A stretch of DNA of 64,000 nucleotides from Lophius americanus (Eukaryota; Chordata; Actinopteri; Lophiiformes; Lophiidae). Under the pieces are notes generated by a model. That model was not told where the DNA came from and ran no database searches. It worked only from the letters and a program-made list of their open reading frames with translations. The stretch lies in assembly GCA_037951165.1 (NCBI GenBank), contig JBBDHG010000011.1, positions 3,623,001 through 3,687,000 of the forward strand, written 5' to 3'. Shown one piece after another: positions 1 to 13,660 of this stretch. A program made the position numbers and the translations under genes. Position 1 is the first letter of the stretch. Each line of letters begins with the position of its first letter.

Positions 1-3000
1 TTGAACTGAATTTCAACGTTTTCTGTAATGATGAGATTAATAAGACAGAGAAAGACAAATCATTGCGGTGCTTACTTGCACCCCAAGGCCCTTTGGACCT
101 GTTACCCTCACACGGCAAAATATGTGTTCAATAAAATAAATTTTTCTTCTGTAATACCACTGACATTTAAAAATATTAAGAAGTTGCTAAAATATGAAAC
201 CAATGGAACTAGGCTGCCCCTTAAAAAATGTCGAGCCATATAAGCTTGGAGATGTATCAAACCACTGTGATTGGATATTTTCCCATCAGCATCCCGCCAC
301 ATCCTGTTGAAATGCAGGGCAGAGGTCTTCACTGCCACAGTTAGGCTTGTGAACATGGGGTATATGCTATGTGATGTGGCCACACACTGAGAGCAGCCTC
401 GGAGTGTATTCATTATTGAGCTCTCTGATCGGCTCCGTTGTGTTAATGGAACTATTGGGTTGACAGGTGCCACCTGCTGTCATGATGAAAACAGAATATA
501 GACACATGTTCGGTGCGGCAGCACTTTTCATCGACCCCTCCTTACTTCCTGGTGTCTCGGTTCTTGCTACGTGGGTGTTCTGAATGCTTGGTTTGTTACC
601 CTTTTCTACAGTTGGCTGTTTGCTGTAGTGACCAGCTTATTCCTAATACATTATCCAACTGATTTTGTGTTTGTCACAGCATGGTTTACCATCTTCCATC
701 CTTGTCCCACTGAGAGAAGGCTTTTTTGAAACGGGGCTCCGGCTAGTAATTTCTACTAATTTACTCACTATAGAGCTAGGGCAAAGTTTCTGATTGCATG
801 CGTGTATTTTCATTCCCCTTACTTGCAGAGTAAAATCAATTCTCCATTCGCTTCACCGCCAGCTCCCTCAAAGCTATCCAAATCTTTACCTCAGAGTATA
901 AGAAACGGATCCCAGACAGCAAATACACTAAATTGTTCAATTTCCCTGAATCTGTAGTGACAGCATGTATATGTAAAGAGTAAGGGTCCATGGATGGAGC
1001 CCTGGGGGACACCACTGGTCAAAGGCTGGTCAAAGGCAATAAGCAGGATATTGGCACTTTAATGTTTTTGAGGACTTACTAAATAGAATTATGTAATTGG
1101 ATTCGATTCAACAAAAAAAGTATGATAAACTCAAATTGTTTGTTAGAAATGTAAGTGCATTATAAATTAAATGTATTTATTATTATTATTATTATTATAA
1201 TTAAAATGGACTACTTTCCATGAAATACACAAATGAATGAAATTTGTATTGTAAGTCTTTTTTTTTACTGTTTAAAATCTGCTTGACCAGATAATCAGTA
1301 ATTTTGGGGTAAATTTATAGTGTTTAAGATGTTATATTAATAAATGCCTGAAAGAGATAAAATATGCAAAGAAGTTTTTTTCCCATAACTTTCCTTTCTT
1401 TGTGAGGACATTAAAGTTAAATTAGCAATACTGCCAAGATCTTAACCATGACCACCCTGAAACACACAAACCTCCCTCCTGTGGACCTCTTCTGAAGGAG
1501 TTTACAGCCCTATGTTCACATAGCCACATTATACCTTTCCAATAAGGTGTGAATATCTATGCCCAAAGCGTCTTATTTGTAAAGCAGTCCTATGCAGACA
1601 GACGAGCAGCTGTAAACAAGTGGACTAGGTCTCTTTCTTTGTGCGTCACTATTTTAATTCCCACCTGGCTCCTTATATAAGCCCATCCATGGCCAGGTAT
1701 ATTTCTAGAGCTATTAATCTTGAAGTGGGCTGTCAAACTTAATTGCCCAATTGGTATAGATGAAGTAGTTTGAATCTGAATCACACCCACCTTGAGTGGC
1801 ATGAAGTTCATTTTTATGCCACCTTTGGGTCGTATTTGTTTGCTTTTCTTTGTTGCTGTTCCTTTCCATGATCACCAGTAGTGCTAGTGAATATTAACAA
1901 GGGAAAATACATTTTCGACATGCAAACCCACAACGATAGCAGTTGCCTCCCAGCTTTGGAATCCATGCACGAAGTCTTTACGTCTTCAGAATCTGTAAGA
2001 TTGTCAATTTATTCCTTTTTAAAATTGATTTTTTTTAATTCAAGAACACATTTTTTTTTTTTTTATCAATTCTTTATATTTATTTTTTGGGATATTTTAA
2101 TGCCAAGATTTTTTCTCATCGATATATAACTACTTATATACTTATATAGCCCGCAGAGATGACTTAAATTGTTATCCCTACAAAGGGGAGAAACATCAGC
2201 ACTACAAACTATGAATGAGAAGTGGTTTGGCGTCCACTTCTTCAGTCTTCATCGCTGATTAATGATGCGCCTGTATCCCTGGAGGGTGTGAGTCCTCTGA
2301 AGGGCCCCAGGATTTACAGTGCTGCTCATTTTTCATGTGACACCAAACTCTACTCATTCATCATTCTCAGTGTTTAATTTTGATTCTGTCTTCGTTGAGC
2401 TCAGTCTCTAAAAGAAAAAAAAACAATATTGGTTCCGTCTCCACATCCACTCAGTTTTGTTTCTTTATTACATTTCGTTATCTTTAACCCTCAGCCCCTC
2501 TCCATTTTTTTTCCATCTATTATGTGCTACTGCCCATTCTGTCCTCTTCATCTCTTTCAAATTAATTCATAGCATATACGTCATTTATTCCACACATCTG
2601 GAAACGGATGTCCTTCCGCAAACGGTTTGAGGAAATGTGCGAACGTGTCCCATAACTGATGGCTTTTGTTGTGGTCCTTAATATAAGAATGATTTCTTTA
2701 TATTTATGTCTATCTGCAAACTGACCGCAGCTAACAACACTTCTACTGCATGATTCATCCTGGAGATGATGGGGCACCAGTTGTTCAGTGGGTTTATGGT
2801 TATGAAGATCCCAGGTGGCCTTGACTTCACACTGCAGCTGTAGATTTCTCATGCGGCCATATGGGGACATGGACCATCGTCAAAAGAGATGCTGTGATCA
2901 AATCTTCCCGGATGATAGTAGTAATATGGATGGCATCTTTTACTTTTTAGACCGAATAAAGTCATGCAGGCTTAATTTTGTATTTCAGTGAGTGAGTCAG

Positions 3001-4191
3001 TGACTGGTTATAATTTTTTGGCTCATCGGTATACGTAAAAGTGGATATTATCAAGATGAACCCAAATTCAGAGCCACTAATGTCATTTCTATTTCCTGCG
3101 ATCTCTCAGGAGCACCGGCCTCATTGGTGCGCTTGTAAACGACAATATCCGCTGCAGGACACAAAAAAAACAAACTCTTTTTTTCCTTTGTCTCGCAGAG
3201 ATTTTATTTTTTCACAATGAAGTTAGAAAGTGCAAATCAAAAGGATGGATGCCCTGTTCTCCATAAGTGATTGTTGTATCTCTAAACGAAAAATCAGTTT
3301 TTCATCTCTCAATATTCATTTTTGAAAAGAAAAACAAAAAGCCAAAACATACACTGACCCCGTGTCATCTCCGTGAATCCCATTCTAAAACAAGTTCATA
3401 TGTGTCCAATGGAGTCAGCCCGTGACTCCAGGAGGAGGACATTTGCTTAACTCACGACCACCATTAGGAAAATGAAGCTTTTATACTTGTACAACGTGTT
3501 CTATGGCAGCTCGCCACTCGGTCTTCAGCAGGAAAACAAGCTGAATTTTGAATCAAGTCATCCATCCCCACGAGTGCAGCGCTGATGTGCTGTCAGCCAA
3601 ACAGAAAGGAGCTGATTATGTTATAATGCATGCTTGTTCCAGAGTTCCTCTTGTGTCTCCTGGTTGCTGAATAATCTCCCCAGCATTTCTGTATTAAACT
3701 GCTTCCTCTGCTTAAAGAGAGCTTATACTATAACATCTGTCTGTATTGCTCATAACGAGCTTGTAATCTGTACAAAATATAAATCACAGAGACAGAAGTG
3801 GAATTTCTCCTGGTGGATTTGCTAAAGCACATTAGCATAAATTCAAGGTCCTTGCACTAAGCCACCTTTGGAAAATATGATGCATGGCTGTAAAACGTTG
3901 AAATTAACTCAACCTTAAACAATTGCAAACTGTACATAGGATTTTAACAGATGGCACATTTTTGGATATCAAAAGTTGTTATAAACCTTATATCGGAAGA
4001 GGTATTGCTCAGAATCTTGCACGGGCAGTACTGCACCATTTTTAAAGTTTTGTAGGTATTTGTATTGCATTTGAGGAGAAAAGGGCGTCCTTCATGGGGG
4101 AGTGAAAGAGGAATGTTGTTCCTGTTTGATATATAACCACTTAGAATATTGTACTGAAATTTACATGTTTGCGTTTTGTTTCCTTTACCAG
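1..4191 (+). other. vipr1: vipr1 intron upstream of the TM3 exon (window-edge part)
   Basis: No exon of the receptor's ectodomain or TM1-2 can be read here in any frame, so this is most simply one large vipr1 intron that continues left of the window. It is AT-rich and contains a short ATT run (about 1177-1200), poly-T tracts and an 11-bp tandem duplication (ggtcaaaggct twice, about 1017-1038). The acceptor is tcctttaccag, ending at 4191. The open frames here (for example 108-473 on the minus strand) lack codon structure or family motifs. Confidence 0.6.
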
Positions 4192-6397
4192 GTTGGCTGC
4201 AAAGTCGTGATGGTTTTCTTTCAGTATTGTATCATGGCCAGTTTCTTCTGGCTGCTGGTGGAAGGCCTTTATCTTCACGCGCTGCTGGCCGTCTCTTTCT
4301 TCTCTGAGAGGAAGTACTTCTGGGCTTACATCATGATCGGCTGGGGTGAGTGCATTCCTTTAGCACCTTTTTTGGTATCCTGGCATTAGATGACAGCTAA
4401 AGGTTAGCCACATGTTGTGCAATAACTCTGTTTTGCAATTTTCTCTCTATTTTCATACTCCTAGGAGGTCCGACAGTTTTCATCACAGCGTGGAGCATCG
4501 CTAAAGCCTACTACAACGACGTGGGGTAATACATTTCTAGTTTTCCCAGAGTTCTGCTAGACCACAGTACAGTGTAAGAAATAAGTCTTATTTTGCTTTT
4601 TCTGGTAGCTCCTTGTGTGAATATTGTTTTGCGTTTCACCAGGTGCTGGGATATAATTGAGAATACTGATGTATTCTGGTGGATCATTAAAACCCCTATT
4701 TTGGCATCAATTCTGGTAAGTCTACAAGCCTGGAGCATTTTCTGATCAGTCAAAAAAATCACAATAAGCTTTTGAAATGTTAATTACAGCAGCCAATCAA
4801 AGTTGCCGTCTGGCATCTAGATACAAACCTCATCTCTCCCTGCATATATGCTCAGGTAGAACTATTGGGGAGTGATGAAGAAACCTCCTCAACACTCTAA
4901 GGTGGATGCTGTGGTGGTCATTTGTCATTTGTTCAGAGTTATATTTTAAAAGTGTCTTCAAAAAGTTACTATCCTTTATGGAACAAAAGTGGATCACTTT
5001 TACAAATGTATCCAGGATATCTGCCTTCCCCATTTTTACAGACTTTGTTCATAGCTAAGCAAAGCTAAGCTTAACGGCTGCTGGTTGGGGAATAATAATA
5101 ATAAAAAGGATAGATACTGAATTTATCCTGAGGGAACAGGGGACAGCCCCTGTGAAGCGCCCAGGGGGCACATAGGGTTCAGGTTCTTGCTTGCTAGATA
5201 ATCAGGCAATGGTTTGTGTTGGCTGTGTGCAACGCAGCATGGAGACAACTTCAAGAAGTATGACTGGCATATTCAAGTGGAGGGGGGAGGACAAATTAGA
5301 AAGCAACACAGAAACGTTTTTGACATAGATTTAACCTATAATTCTCTATTAATTGCCTGTGACAGCTGTTCTGAATGTACCCTGTTCTCATGAAAATGTT
5401 TTCTCTTCACGCTTCATCGTCTATGGTAAATATGTGACCAAGATTATCTCTCTGAGATATAATATTTATTGACTTAACACTAATATAACACATAGGAACT
5501 CTTATGTTTCATTTGTCACCTTAAATCCACTATTCAATCGCCCCTCCTGTGACAGGTAGGAACTAACCTACTGCTCAACAGCCTGAATACTTAAAATACC
5601 TACTTAAATGTTACATTTAAAGACATACATTTAAATAAATTGCTATAAATGTATGTTATGTCATGATGACATTATGCTCTGTAGTGAGAGCAGGTGGATG
5701 ACAAACCTGGAGGTGGAGGTATGTGCTGGAGAATGGAAGGAGTAAATCTACAGCGGCACAAAGGACAGGGGAGCACAGACCGTATGCAGTGAGATAACGA
5801 GACAATGAGACACAGCTGGAGGGAGAGCACAGGTGGACATGATTGACAATCACAGGACAGAAACAGAGAGGGAGAAGGAGAACAGGTGAAAATCCACAAA
5901 GACTTCACAAAGACAGGGCAGACAAGAAACAAAGACAGAAGGGCCAGATTGAGATGGTTTGGACACGTGCAGGTTTGGTATATTTGATTTGATCTATTAG
6001 TAGGATGCTGAACATCCAGCTGCCAGGCTCGGGAAAAAGGGGAAGATGTGGTGAGAGGGGACATGTAGTTGGTTAGTGTGACAGAAGAAGATGCAGAGGC
6101 AAGGGCGGGATGGAAACAGATGATCCGATGTTGTGACCCCTAAAGGGACGAAGCGAAGGAGAGAGATGTCATGATTCTGGAAGTACCGAAAGCTGGTATC
6201 TAGAGGAAGCCCTTAAAGTCAGTGTTCCCCCATGAGTGTTCGCATGTTCACAAGAATAAATAAGGGAGATGACATTATAACTGATTTATTGTATAAAAAG
6301 GAAAAATCTTTCTCTTTCTCTGCTGGGCAGTAGGATTAGTTCTGTTCTTTGGCATTGGGGTATTTTGGCATTGGGGTTTTGTACATGAGTATATCCT

Positions 6398-6450
<53 letters not shown>

Positions 6451-9400
6451 TGCCTGCTGTGCACTCCCATTTTACGTGATCTAATCCCCTCACACTTACC
6501 TCGTATTCCTCATAGATGAACTTTATTCTATTCATCTGCATCATACGAATACTTCGCCAGAAAATCAACTGCCCAGATATTGGAAGGAATGAGTCCAACC
6601 AGTACTCGTGAGTATGATGTCATGCCTTTTATGGTGCTCATTTATTATTCAGATGATATACAACTCACCTCTGTGAGGAAGGAGGGGAAAGTCTGCGCCA
6701 CATTGGTGAAGACAAACAAAGATTATGTTAAATAAACAGAGAAAGCCGTGAGTAGGATCCACATATTTCCCCTGTGGGTGTAACTGGTGCTGTATTTTCT
6801 TTTCGCCTGTGGTGCATTTTAAGTTACTCTGGGAAACTTTAACGTTATTGATCAGAAGGGAGACTCAGAGTGGTCTTCTGCTGGTGGAATATAACTGAGA
6901 AATTATTTTTCCCTGTGATGGAGAGCATCTCATGACCCAACCATCAAGCTTGAGCTATTTTTCCTACTGGCAGCTTTAATGGTGTTTTTTTTCCCCCACC
7001 TCCTATCATCTAAGCTGAGATGTAAAATGAAAAATAATCCACAGTTGCCATTTCGTTATTGGCATATGTAGGGACAGATTGAAAATCGGTGTTACCCGCG
7101 GGAGACATTTGAATCTGTTGTCATTTCAGGAGACTGGCAAAATCAACGCTGCTTTTGATTCCCCTGTTTGGGATCAATTTCATCGTGTTTGCGTTCATCC
7201 CAGAGCAAGTGAAGACTGAGTTACGACTGGTTTTTGACTTAATTCTGGGGTCATTTCAGGTATGTCTCCAACTTTTTGTTACAAATTGACTCAAAGAAAA
7301 GCCGCACTACAATCTTAACTATGAATAATCTTTCCATTTTTTTCATTTCACTTCACTTGCACACCTTTTTCTTAAATATTTGAATTAAACTCATTCAAGG
7401 TCCCACCTCTTGTGACCTGTGAGTGTTTTTATTTTTTTATTTAAGAAGTCAAAGACAGGGATCTGGGCTCTTTCAAGGTTTATTTTTTAAACCTACATTT
7501 ATTTCAGATCATGATATGTTGAAGAATGACAGTGAACGAAGCCTGACGGCAAAGTTTACAACCTACTTGGACATCAAGGAACAACCTCTTCAGCACATTC
7601 CTCTCCTCATCCTCCTCATCTGTCTTTCTTATTTCTACTATAAACCAACCATCTCACACCAAGCATCATGTATCCTATTGTAAACCATTGACACTTTTAT
7701 GAATTAGCGTAGGTTTAACTGGAAATTTCACCACCACTCACACTGTTATTGCTCTCTTATCTGTGTTTTTCTTTCCATTTAGGGCTTTGTGGTCGCGGTG
7801 CTTTACTGCTTTCTCAACGGAGAGGTGGGTACTCTCCTCCCACAGTGATGTAAATACTGTTTGTATAGACGGACTGTTTAAATGTCAAGATGCCATGTGC
7901 AGATAACACACAGTGCTGTGATTATTCTCAGAAACTGGAGGCTATCTGTAGTGTTTCTCTGGCTCCCTCTGCGCTCCACTTACATCGACTCAGACAGTCC
8001 CTAAAGTGATAATGAGTCACCAGAGCTCGGCCCTCCGGCAGTCCCTCATCCTCTTGGACCCTCCTCATTTTCTATGTGCTGTGCCTGCAGGGTGGGAGTG
8101 CTGCACAGACTTTTGGGAGGGAGATGTCCAATGTAATTTCTGCAGGCGCTCTCTGGTGGCACATAAGTTATGTTTCCTGTTTCAGGCCAGGTTGAATCAA
8201 ACTGAGGCGCTGGATGGTAAGGCTTGACATTAAAGTTTCCCTGCACAAGGAATTAAAGGGCATTAATAACAATGTTCTTTCAGTGATCGGCCACATGATT
8301 GGCTCGGCATGATGATACGAAGCAGTGTGATGTCTTGGGATCACTTTGTATTTACATTTGGAATATAAAATTATATATTCTATGTAAATATATTTTATCA
8401 TAACATATAACATAGAATATATAAATATATTCTTTGTTATATGAAATTTGGTCAATTTTGAGTCACTATTTCTATTTGAAAAATGTGACAGAACCTGTTG
8501 ATAATATTGAGAAAGTCCTATTCGATAATTAGGATTTTTTTTTTTTCATATAAAAGTATAATGAGGGTGAATTGATTTTCTAAAAACATGTTTTACCAAA
8601 GGGTTGAGCAAATATACTTAGAATAGACTGTTTTCCATTAAAAATAATTATATTGATATTAATATATTTATTTTATTATTAATTGTATATATTATTTTTA
8701 TTGTTTAAAACATGTTTGACCAAATCATTTGTCATTTTATGGTAAAAAAAAGAAACTATTTGCCATGTATTTTTTCTTGGTCATGATGTGAAAGGGTTAT
8801 TAAGCAGCCTGAATTTTAATGTAAAGGAATTTGAAGGTCTCCTATGTAATGTGTCCCGCATTGGCGTTTAAGTCATTGCAACCTCAAAAATGCTATATGG
8901 GTTGGAAAATGTTTCTAACCAAGGCCGCCCTAGCCAAATTGATGCTCTATTAATTTGGTTAGATAAATAGACGGACAGACCGATAGATACACCTCCACCT
9001 CCAAGGGAGATGCCCTGATCCTAATCAGATGCATCAACCACTTCATTGGGCTTCTTTTCCACAAGAAGGAGCATTTCCATGTTCAGCAGCAGCTCCATGG
9101 ATGTCTTAGCTCCTCACATTATATCTAAGGATGAGCTCAGTCACCCTACGAAGGAAGCTCATTTCAGCCGCTTGTATCCTCGACCTCATTCTTTTGGTCA
9201 CTACCCAGAGCTCAGGACCAGAGGTGAGAGCTGAAACGTAGGCTGGTGAATTGAGAGCTTTGCCTTGCGATTCAAACTGGCCATCCAACCAATGGTTAAT
9301 TTTCCCATCACTCAAGAACAAGAGACCTTTTGGTTGAGGCAGCAATCCCCCCTTCCCTCCCTAGAGGTATCACAAATCCCATACTATACATATTGTGAAG

Positions 9401-9804
9401 TGTGGTGGGACAGGATCTATTGGCGATGTGAAGGTCATGCATGTGCTAGTTCCCATTGACACTGTAACTAGAGCCTTTGACTTGAAACCTCCATTTGTTG
9501 TTATTATGGAGCTTATTTATCTGCAAATTACCCCCCCAATTTTTTTTGTACCTCATCATACAGTAAAATAGAACTCCACTTTATTGACAGTTATTGCTCT
9601 TATCGATTGCAGGTCCAAGGAGAGATCAAGAGGAAGTGGCGTAGGTGGCATCTCCAGAGATACATGAGCTCCGACACCAAATACCAACATCCCTCCATCG
9701 GCAGCAGCAGCAACAACTTCAGCACCCAGATCACTATGCTCACTCGCTGCAGCCCCAAAACACGCCGGAGCTCGTCCTGTCACGATGACCTCTCTAGCAT
9801 GTGA
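4192..9804 (+). CDS. vipr1: VIP/PACAP receptor 1 (VPAC1), class B GPCR, 3' part: TM3 to C-terminus
   Basis: Plasma-membrane receptor for VIP and PACAP, which in this family couples mainly to Gs/cAMP. Seven exons splice in frame: 4192-4345, 4465-4525, 4643-4715, 6516-6607, 7130-7259, 7783-7824, 9613-9804, giving 247 residues plus TGA. All introns are GT...AG and the phases agree. The first exon opens with VGCKVVMVFFQYC (TM3 and its disulfide Cys) and runs to IGWG in TM4. The partner Cys is in the GCW of extracellular loop 2. Next come TM5 (MNFILFICIIRIL), TM6 (RLAKSTLLLIPLFG) and TM7 (GFVVAVLYCFLNGEV). The tail RKWRRWHLQ...KYQHPS...STQITMLTR...RRSSS matches VPAC1 rather than VPAC2, PAC1 or GHRHR. 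The signal peptide, hormone-binding ectodomain and TM1-2 exons lie left of the window. The a/b fish paralogue cannot be decided here. Confidence 0.95.
5930..6170 (+). mobile_element. non-LTR retrotransposon fragment (C-terminal end of an RT ORF), in vipr1 intron
   Basis: The plus strand reads RARLRWFGHVQ, then after a short disrupted stretch the segment coding for GKRGRC-GERGHVVG and a GDPxR-like end. This is the familiar tail of LINE reverse transcriptase proteins (LRWFGHVxRxxx...GRPKxRxxDxVxxDM). Stops and frame breaks show it is dead. It lies in the intron between the TM5-proximal exons at 4643-4715 and 6516-6607. A related copy lies at 45.8-46.1 kb in the same orientation. Confidence 0.6.
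6399..6449 (+). repeat. (GT)n microsatellite
   Basis: About 25 uninterrupted GT units in a vipr1 intron, roughly 70 bp before the exon starting at 6516. Perfect dinucleotide tracts of this length are normally length-polymorphic. Confidence 0.97.
8985..9320 (-). mobile_element. non-LTR retrotransposon RT C-terminal fragment in the last vipr1 intron
   Basis: On the minus strand the frame reads SALTSGPELWVVTKRMRSR, then IQAAEMSFLRRVTELILR. This is a degenerate copy of the LINE tail motif LTYGxELWVMTERMRSRIQAAEMSFLRRVxGLxLRDxVRSS, common in fish genomes. The copy is truncated at both ends and carries substitutions. It sits antisense to vipr1 inside its last intron (7825-9612). Confidence 0.7.
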
Positions 9805-9882
9805 CTCTCGCGAGCCGTGATGCAGACATGTTGTATAAAATATTCATGCCAGACGAGAAGACATAATGTTTGTCATCTCCAA

Positions 9883-9888
9883 AATAAA
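9883..9888 (+). terminator. vipr1: likely vipr1 polyadenylation signal
   Basis: AATAAA lies 79 bases after the vipr1 stop codon, within an A-rich stretch with a second overlapping ATAAAA. This would give a short 3' UTR. An AATAAA-like site further on (about 10560-10570) could serve a longer form. Confidence 0.5.
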
Positions 9889-11105
9889 AAATAAAAAAAG
9901 CCCACTCTGAAAGTAGCAGACAGACGTGTCCTCGTGGAGGATGTGCTGCGTGAGTGGGCTCTGAACAAAGAAAAGAAAACATAGTGTGACTGTAATCAGC
10001 TCCTAAGCAGAGTTTTATCTCCACATTTACTTAAAAAAGCAGGCTTTCAGAAAAAAAAAAGTTTGGAGCTAATTGCTTCATGAGCACAGCTTAAGCAACT
10101 TTGAATGACAAACATTCACTTTTTGTCTGTCGGTGCACGTGTGTTGGTGAATTTGTGAATCATATCATCATTTATGATTCTGTCAATAGTTCATCCGTGC
10201 TGAAAACATAAGGCAAAGTAGAATATGTTTGTATATATGTACATTCTATTCATGGGGGTAGATGTGGGGTCCAGATGTGGCCGTCACCAGCACACCTGAT
10301 ATCTTATCTGGTTGTACACTGATTGAATGTCACTAGGTGGATTCCTGCAGTTCCACATGAGCCTGTCGGATACAATGACACATCAGTGGAGGAAAAGCAG
10401 CTGATGTTTTTTTACCATGAAATCCCATTATGCGTGTAGTTATAGTGTGCAGCTCCATCACATGCAGAGAGCATTACTAGAAATGCATTATGGGTAATGT
10501 GTTGGAAGCGTTGAATGTGAGCGGTGATGGAAAATATGTTTTAGGGCACATTTTAGACGGAAAAAGAATAAAAGAAGAAATCAATGCGCAGCATGTTGTT
10601 TTCCTCACTGAGATGGACGACAGAAACAGAAACCATGGCTGACAACCAGCAGCAAACTTTATTGCCATAAATGCAAAACTGATTCAGACCGGGTGACCCG
10701 TGTGATGCTGATTCACAAAGATTGGGTTTGGAGTATAAATGCCCTCCTCTGCACTATTACTCTCTTGAGACACTGGTTGCCCTTTGCTTGTACGGCATTC
10801 CTTCTCTTTTTCTTTTTTATTCTGAGTCTGGGATGACGACTTCTGCTGTTTCAGGCACTCTGGGTTCAGTTTTGTGAAGTGGCACTTTCAATCAAGTCTT
10901 TGCTGACAACAAGTCCGGAGAGGAAATGCCTTGAAACAACTCAGTCCATGAATGTTTACATTGTCTTGGAATGAGTAATTAAACATTGCACAGACAAGTA
11001 TACGGTGCAGAGAAAATTAATTGCTATGGATTCTTGCCAAAACCATATTGTGGTTAAAATATCAGTCATCTATAACCGTAATTGTTTGCACGCGTTATTG
11101 CAACA

Positions 11106-11148
11106 TGTGAGCCCTCCCAGGAATGTACAGTTCCTGGGAGGGCTCACA
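11106..11148. repeat. perfect inverted repeat, 18-bp arms, 7-base loop
   Basis: Left arm 11106-11123 and right arm 11131-11148 are exact reverse complements (TGTGAGCCCTCCCAGGAA and its complement), separated by tgtacag. The stem is GC-rich in an AT-rich neighbourhood. No transposon ends or coding context were recognised. Confidence 0.97.
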
Positions 11149-12899
11149 ACAGGCTGTGGTTCAATGATAAGCAGAGCAGCAGAATGAAAGGCAGCGATTG
11201 AAAACAGTCCTCAGAGAGGGAACTTTTAAATCTTCCATGAATCTTCTGATGTCTTAATTGTTTTCAACAGTTTTGGAGTAGGTTGAATCAGACATGTCGA
11301 GATCAAGTTTCACTTGAAACTGAACCTAGCTTGGCTTGGTAGTCATGAAGACTGGAAACAGGGGGCACCAGACCGAGTTTAACCAGACGTCATCTATGAG
11401 CACATTACATGAACATTCTATATGTCTTTCATGTAAAGTCTTTCTATCAAGGCAAGAAGCCAGACAACGGGAAGTGAACTACTCCCAATCAAAAGTAGTC
11501 CGGTGTAACGGAATTTCATCTTTTACTTCAAGGTTTTGGTTTTGTATGGATTTATTAGCCAAAATATAACGTGTTAGTGACATTAGTAGGTGCTGTCTAA
11601 GCAGTCACTATCACTAGATGTTAACCATACCAATGTGAGAGTTGTCTTTTCAACTATCTATCGTCATGAAACAAGTATTTGACAAAATATCAAACTATTC
11701 AGCAGTAATACCCCACATTGTGTGGTTCTTGTCTTATGTCATAAGTCAGGTTTAATGTCAATATTTGCCAATGTACCTCTCTACAAGTGAATGTATATAT
11801 ATTTGTAAATACCTATGAAACCTTCACAGTATGCAGAGGCTCCAAATCCACTCCCAGGTGTTGCCGGATATCATCATTATATTATTATGTATTATCGCAT
11901 TCAAACCAAAAGGGGTATTGAGTGCGATTAAAATATAAATATTCAGTATTGGATTATCCGTGATATAGATGTATTTATTTGAAAACTGGATATTGTGTTG
12001 TATATATTTAAGGTTTGAGAATTCATTTTCCACCGATGCGTTTCTTTTTGTAAATTTATCTTATGTTGGTATTTGTGTGACACATTTTCATTATTATTAT
12101 TATTACTACTATTTTTATTGTTATTATTATTGTGTTGATCGTTGATGTTGTAAATGTATGGAATTGTAACAGAACTAGGAAATTCAATGTTCCATAAATT
12201 TGTGACAGTGTTCCACGAAAAACTATATGTAATAAATTATTTAGAAAATACACAAGTTGGTTGAAGTTTAATTTTCTGTGGAGATAAATCTTAATGTCAC
12301 ACCTCAGTGATGTCTTCAGTTCAAATGAATCTTATATTTAGGAAACTAACTTAAGTGTTGAATGTGTCCTATTGGCCCATTCGAACACTGAGCTCCGGCT
12401 GGCACTGGGACGATTTACGACCTAGCAGCAGATTAGCATTAAATGCAGCAGCAATGCTAATCCAGATAGGAAAGTCAAACACTGAGAGTTTTCTCTGAAT
12501 GGTGAATACTTTAATGTAATACTTTAGGCTGATTTGGCTGATAAAACTGACTTATTTCTACTTAAGGTTTTGAATACAGGCCTTTGACTTGTAGTGGAGT
12601 TTTTAACAGTTTGTTACCAAATTACTCAAGTAAAGGATCTGAATACTTGCTCCGTCTTTGTTGATTTGATATTTATGTTAGAAAACTTTGATTTTAAATC
12701 AAATATGTTTTTGTTTAGCATCTAGCTCAGTAACTTTTGACTTTCGCCTAATTTCAGCTACAACTTGATCTAAGTTGAGAGTCTTCAGCTTTACGATTTG
12801 TTGTCTCAGAGCAGTCCCATTTTACTTTTACTAACTTTTATTAAACCAGCAAAGTGTCACTGACATTAAGAGAATCTCTTTAAAAAGTGTGTTTTGGCC

Positions 12900-13660
12900 A
12901 ATAAATGTAAACAATCTGCATCACCAGATCCAGAATATTCCTCTGATCCAGATTTGGTTTGACGTGTGGTCGATCCTATGGGAACGCCAAAATGTATTTT
13001 AGGCATTTTCCTTGAATTTAGGAGCAAAAATCATGAAATCTTCCCTCAAAGGCAAGGAATGCCTAAGATTGTGCAGTGTTGACTGGACAAAAGCAAAAAA
13101 TAAAACCTGCAAATGCTACCTGGTCAGACAAGTTGGATAAAGTTATGTCTTTTACCTGTTCTTATCCTGAGGAGGAAAGACCCCAACGCCCCCTCCCAAA
13201 GATGAAAGATGGTATGTTTCATTTCAAACTAGAAAAGATAAAGTCTACCTTGAGGGGGAGGAAAGCTGGATTTGATCCAATGTGGAGTCCATCTATCTCT
13301 TATTTTGCCAGTTTCTGGAATAATTAACTAAACTGAAACTTGATAAAGTCTAGAGTTATATATGCATGTGTGTTTACATGTAATGTCATTGTATGTGCGT
13401 ACACATTCATGCATCTGGAATGCTAAACCTTATTTAATTGCTATTACATAAATCCTTCCTTTCTTTTCTTTTCTCAACTCAGTAACTTTATTTATCTTTT
13501 ATTTCTCTCCTGTCATTGTTTTTATGTCATTGCTATCATTTTGTTTGGTAAATGAGAGGATTATTTTCTATTTTGCACACATTCTTTTTTTTGTCTGTGT
13601 TATGTGTACTATAATGGGATGAAGAATTCAATAAACAGATATTTAAAAAACAAAAATCTG
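12900..13660 (+). mobile_element. possible L1-like LINE 3' end
   Basis: An open frame at 13076-13327 carries WSDKLDKVMSF near its start and ends with GFDPMWSPSISYFASF. This resembles the end of L1-clade ORF2 proteins in fish (a W-x-P-F/Y-ISY motif just before the stop). It is followed by several hundred bases of T-rich 3' sequence and an A-rich end with AATAAA (about 13631). The assignment rests on weak similarity; it could instead be unique intergenic sequence. Confidence 0.35.

Noticed and set aside
6275..6598. 107-codon minus-strand frame with a His-Thr run
   Set aside because: The HT run is the GT microsatellite read in reverse, and the rest is antisense to a vipr1 exon.
8373..8424. AT-rich imperfect palindrome (tatattctatgt / acatagaatata) in a vipr1 intron
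   Set aside because: Low-complexity AT sequence forms such pairs easily; no further structure.
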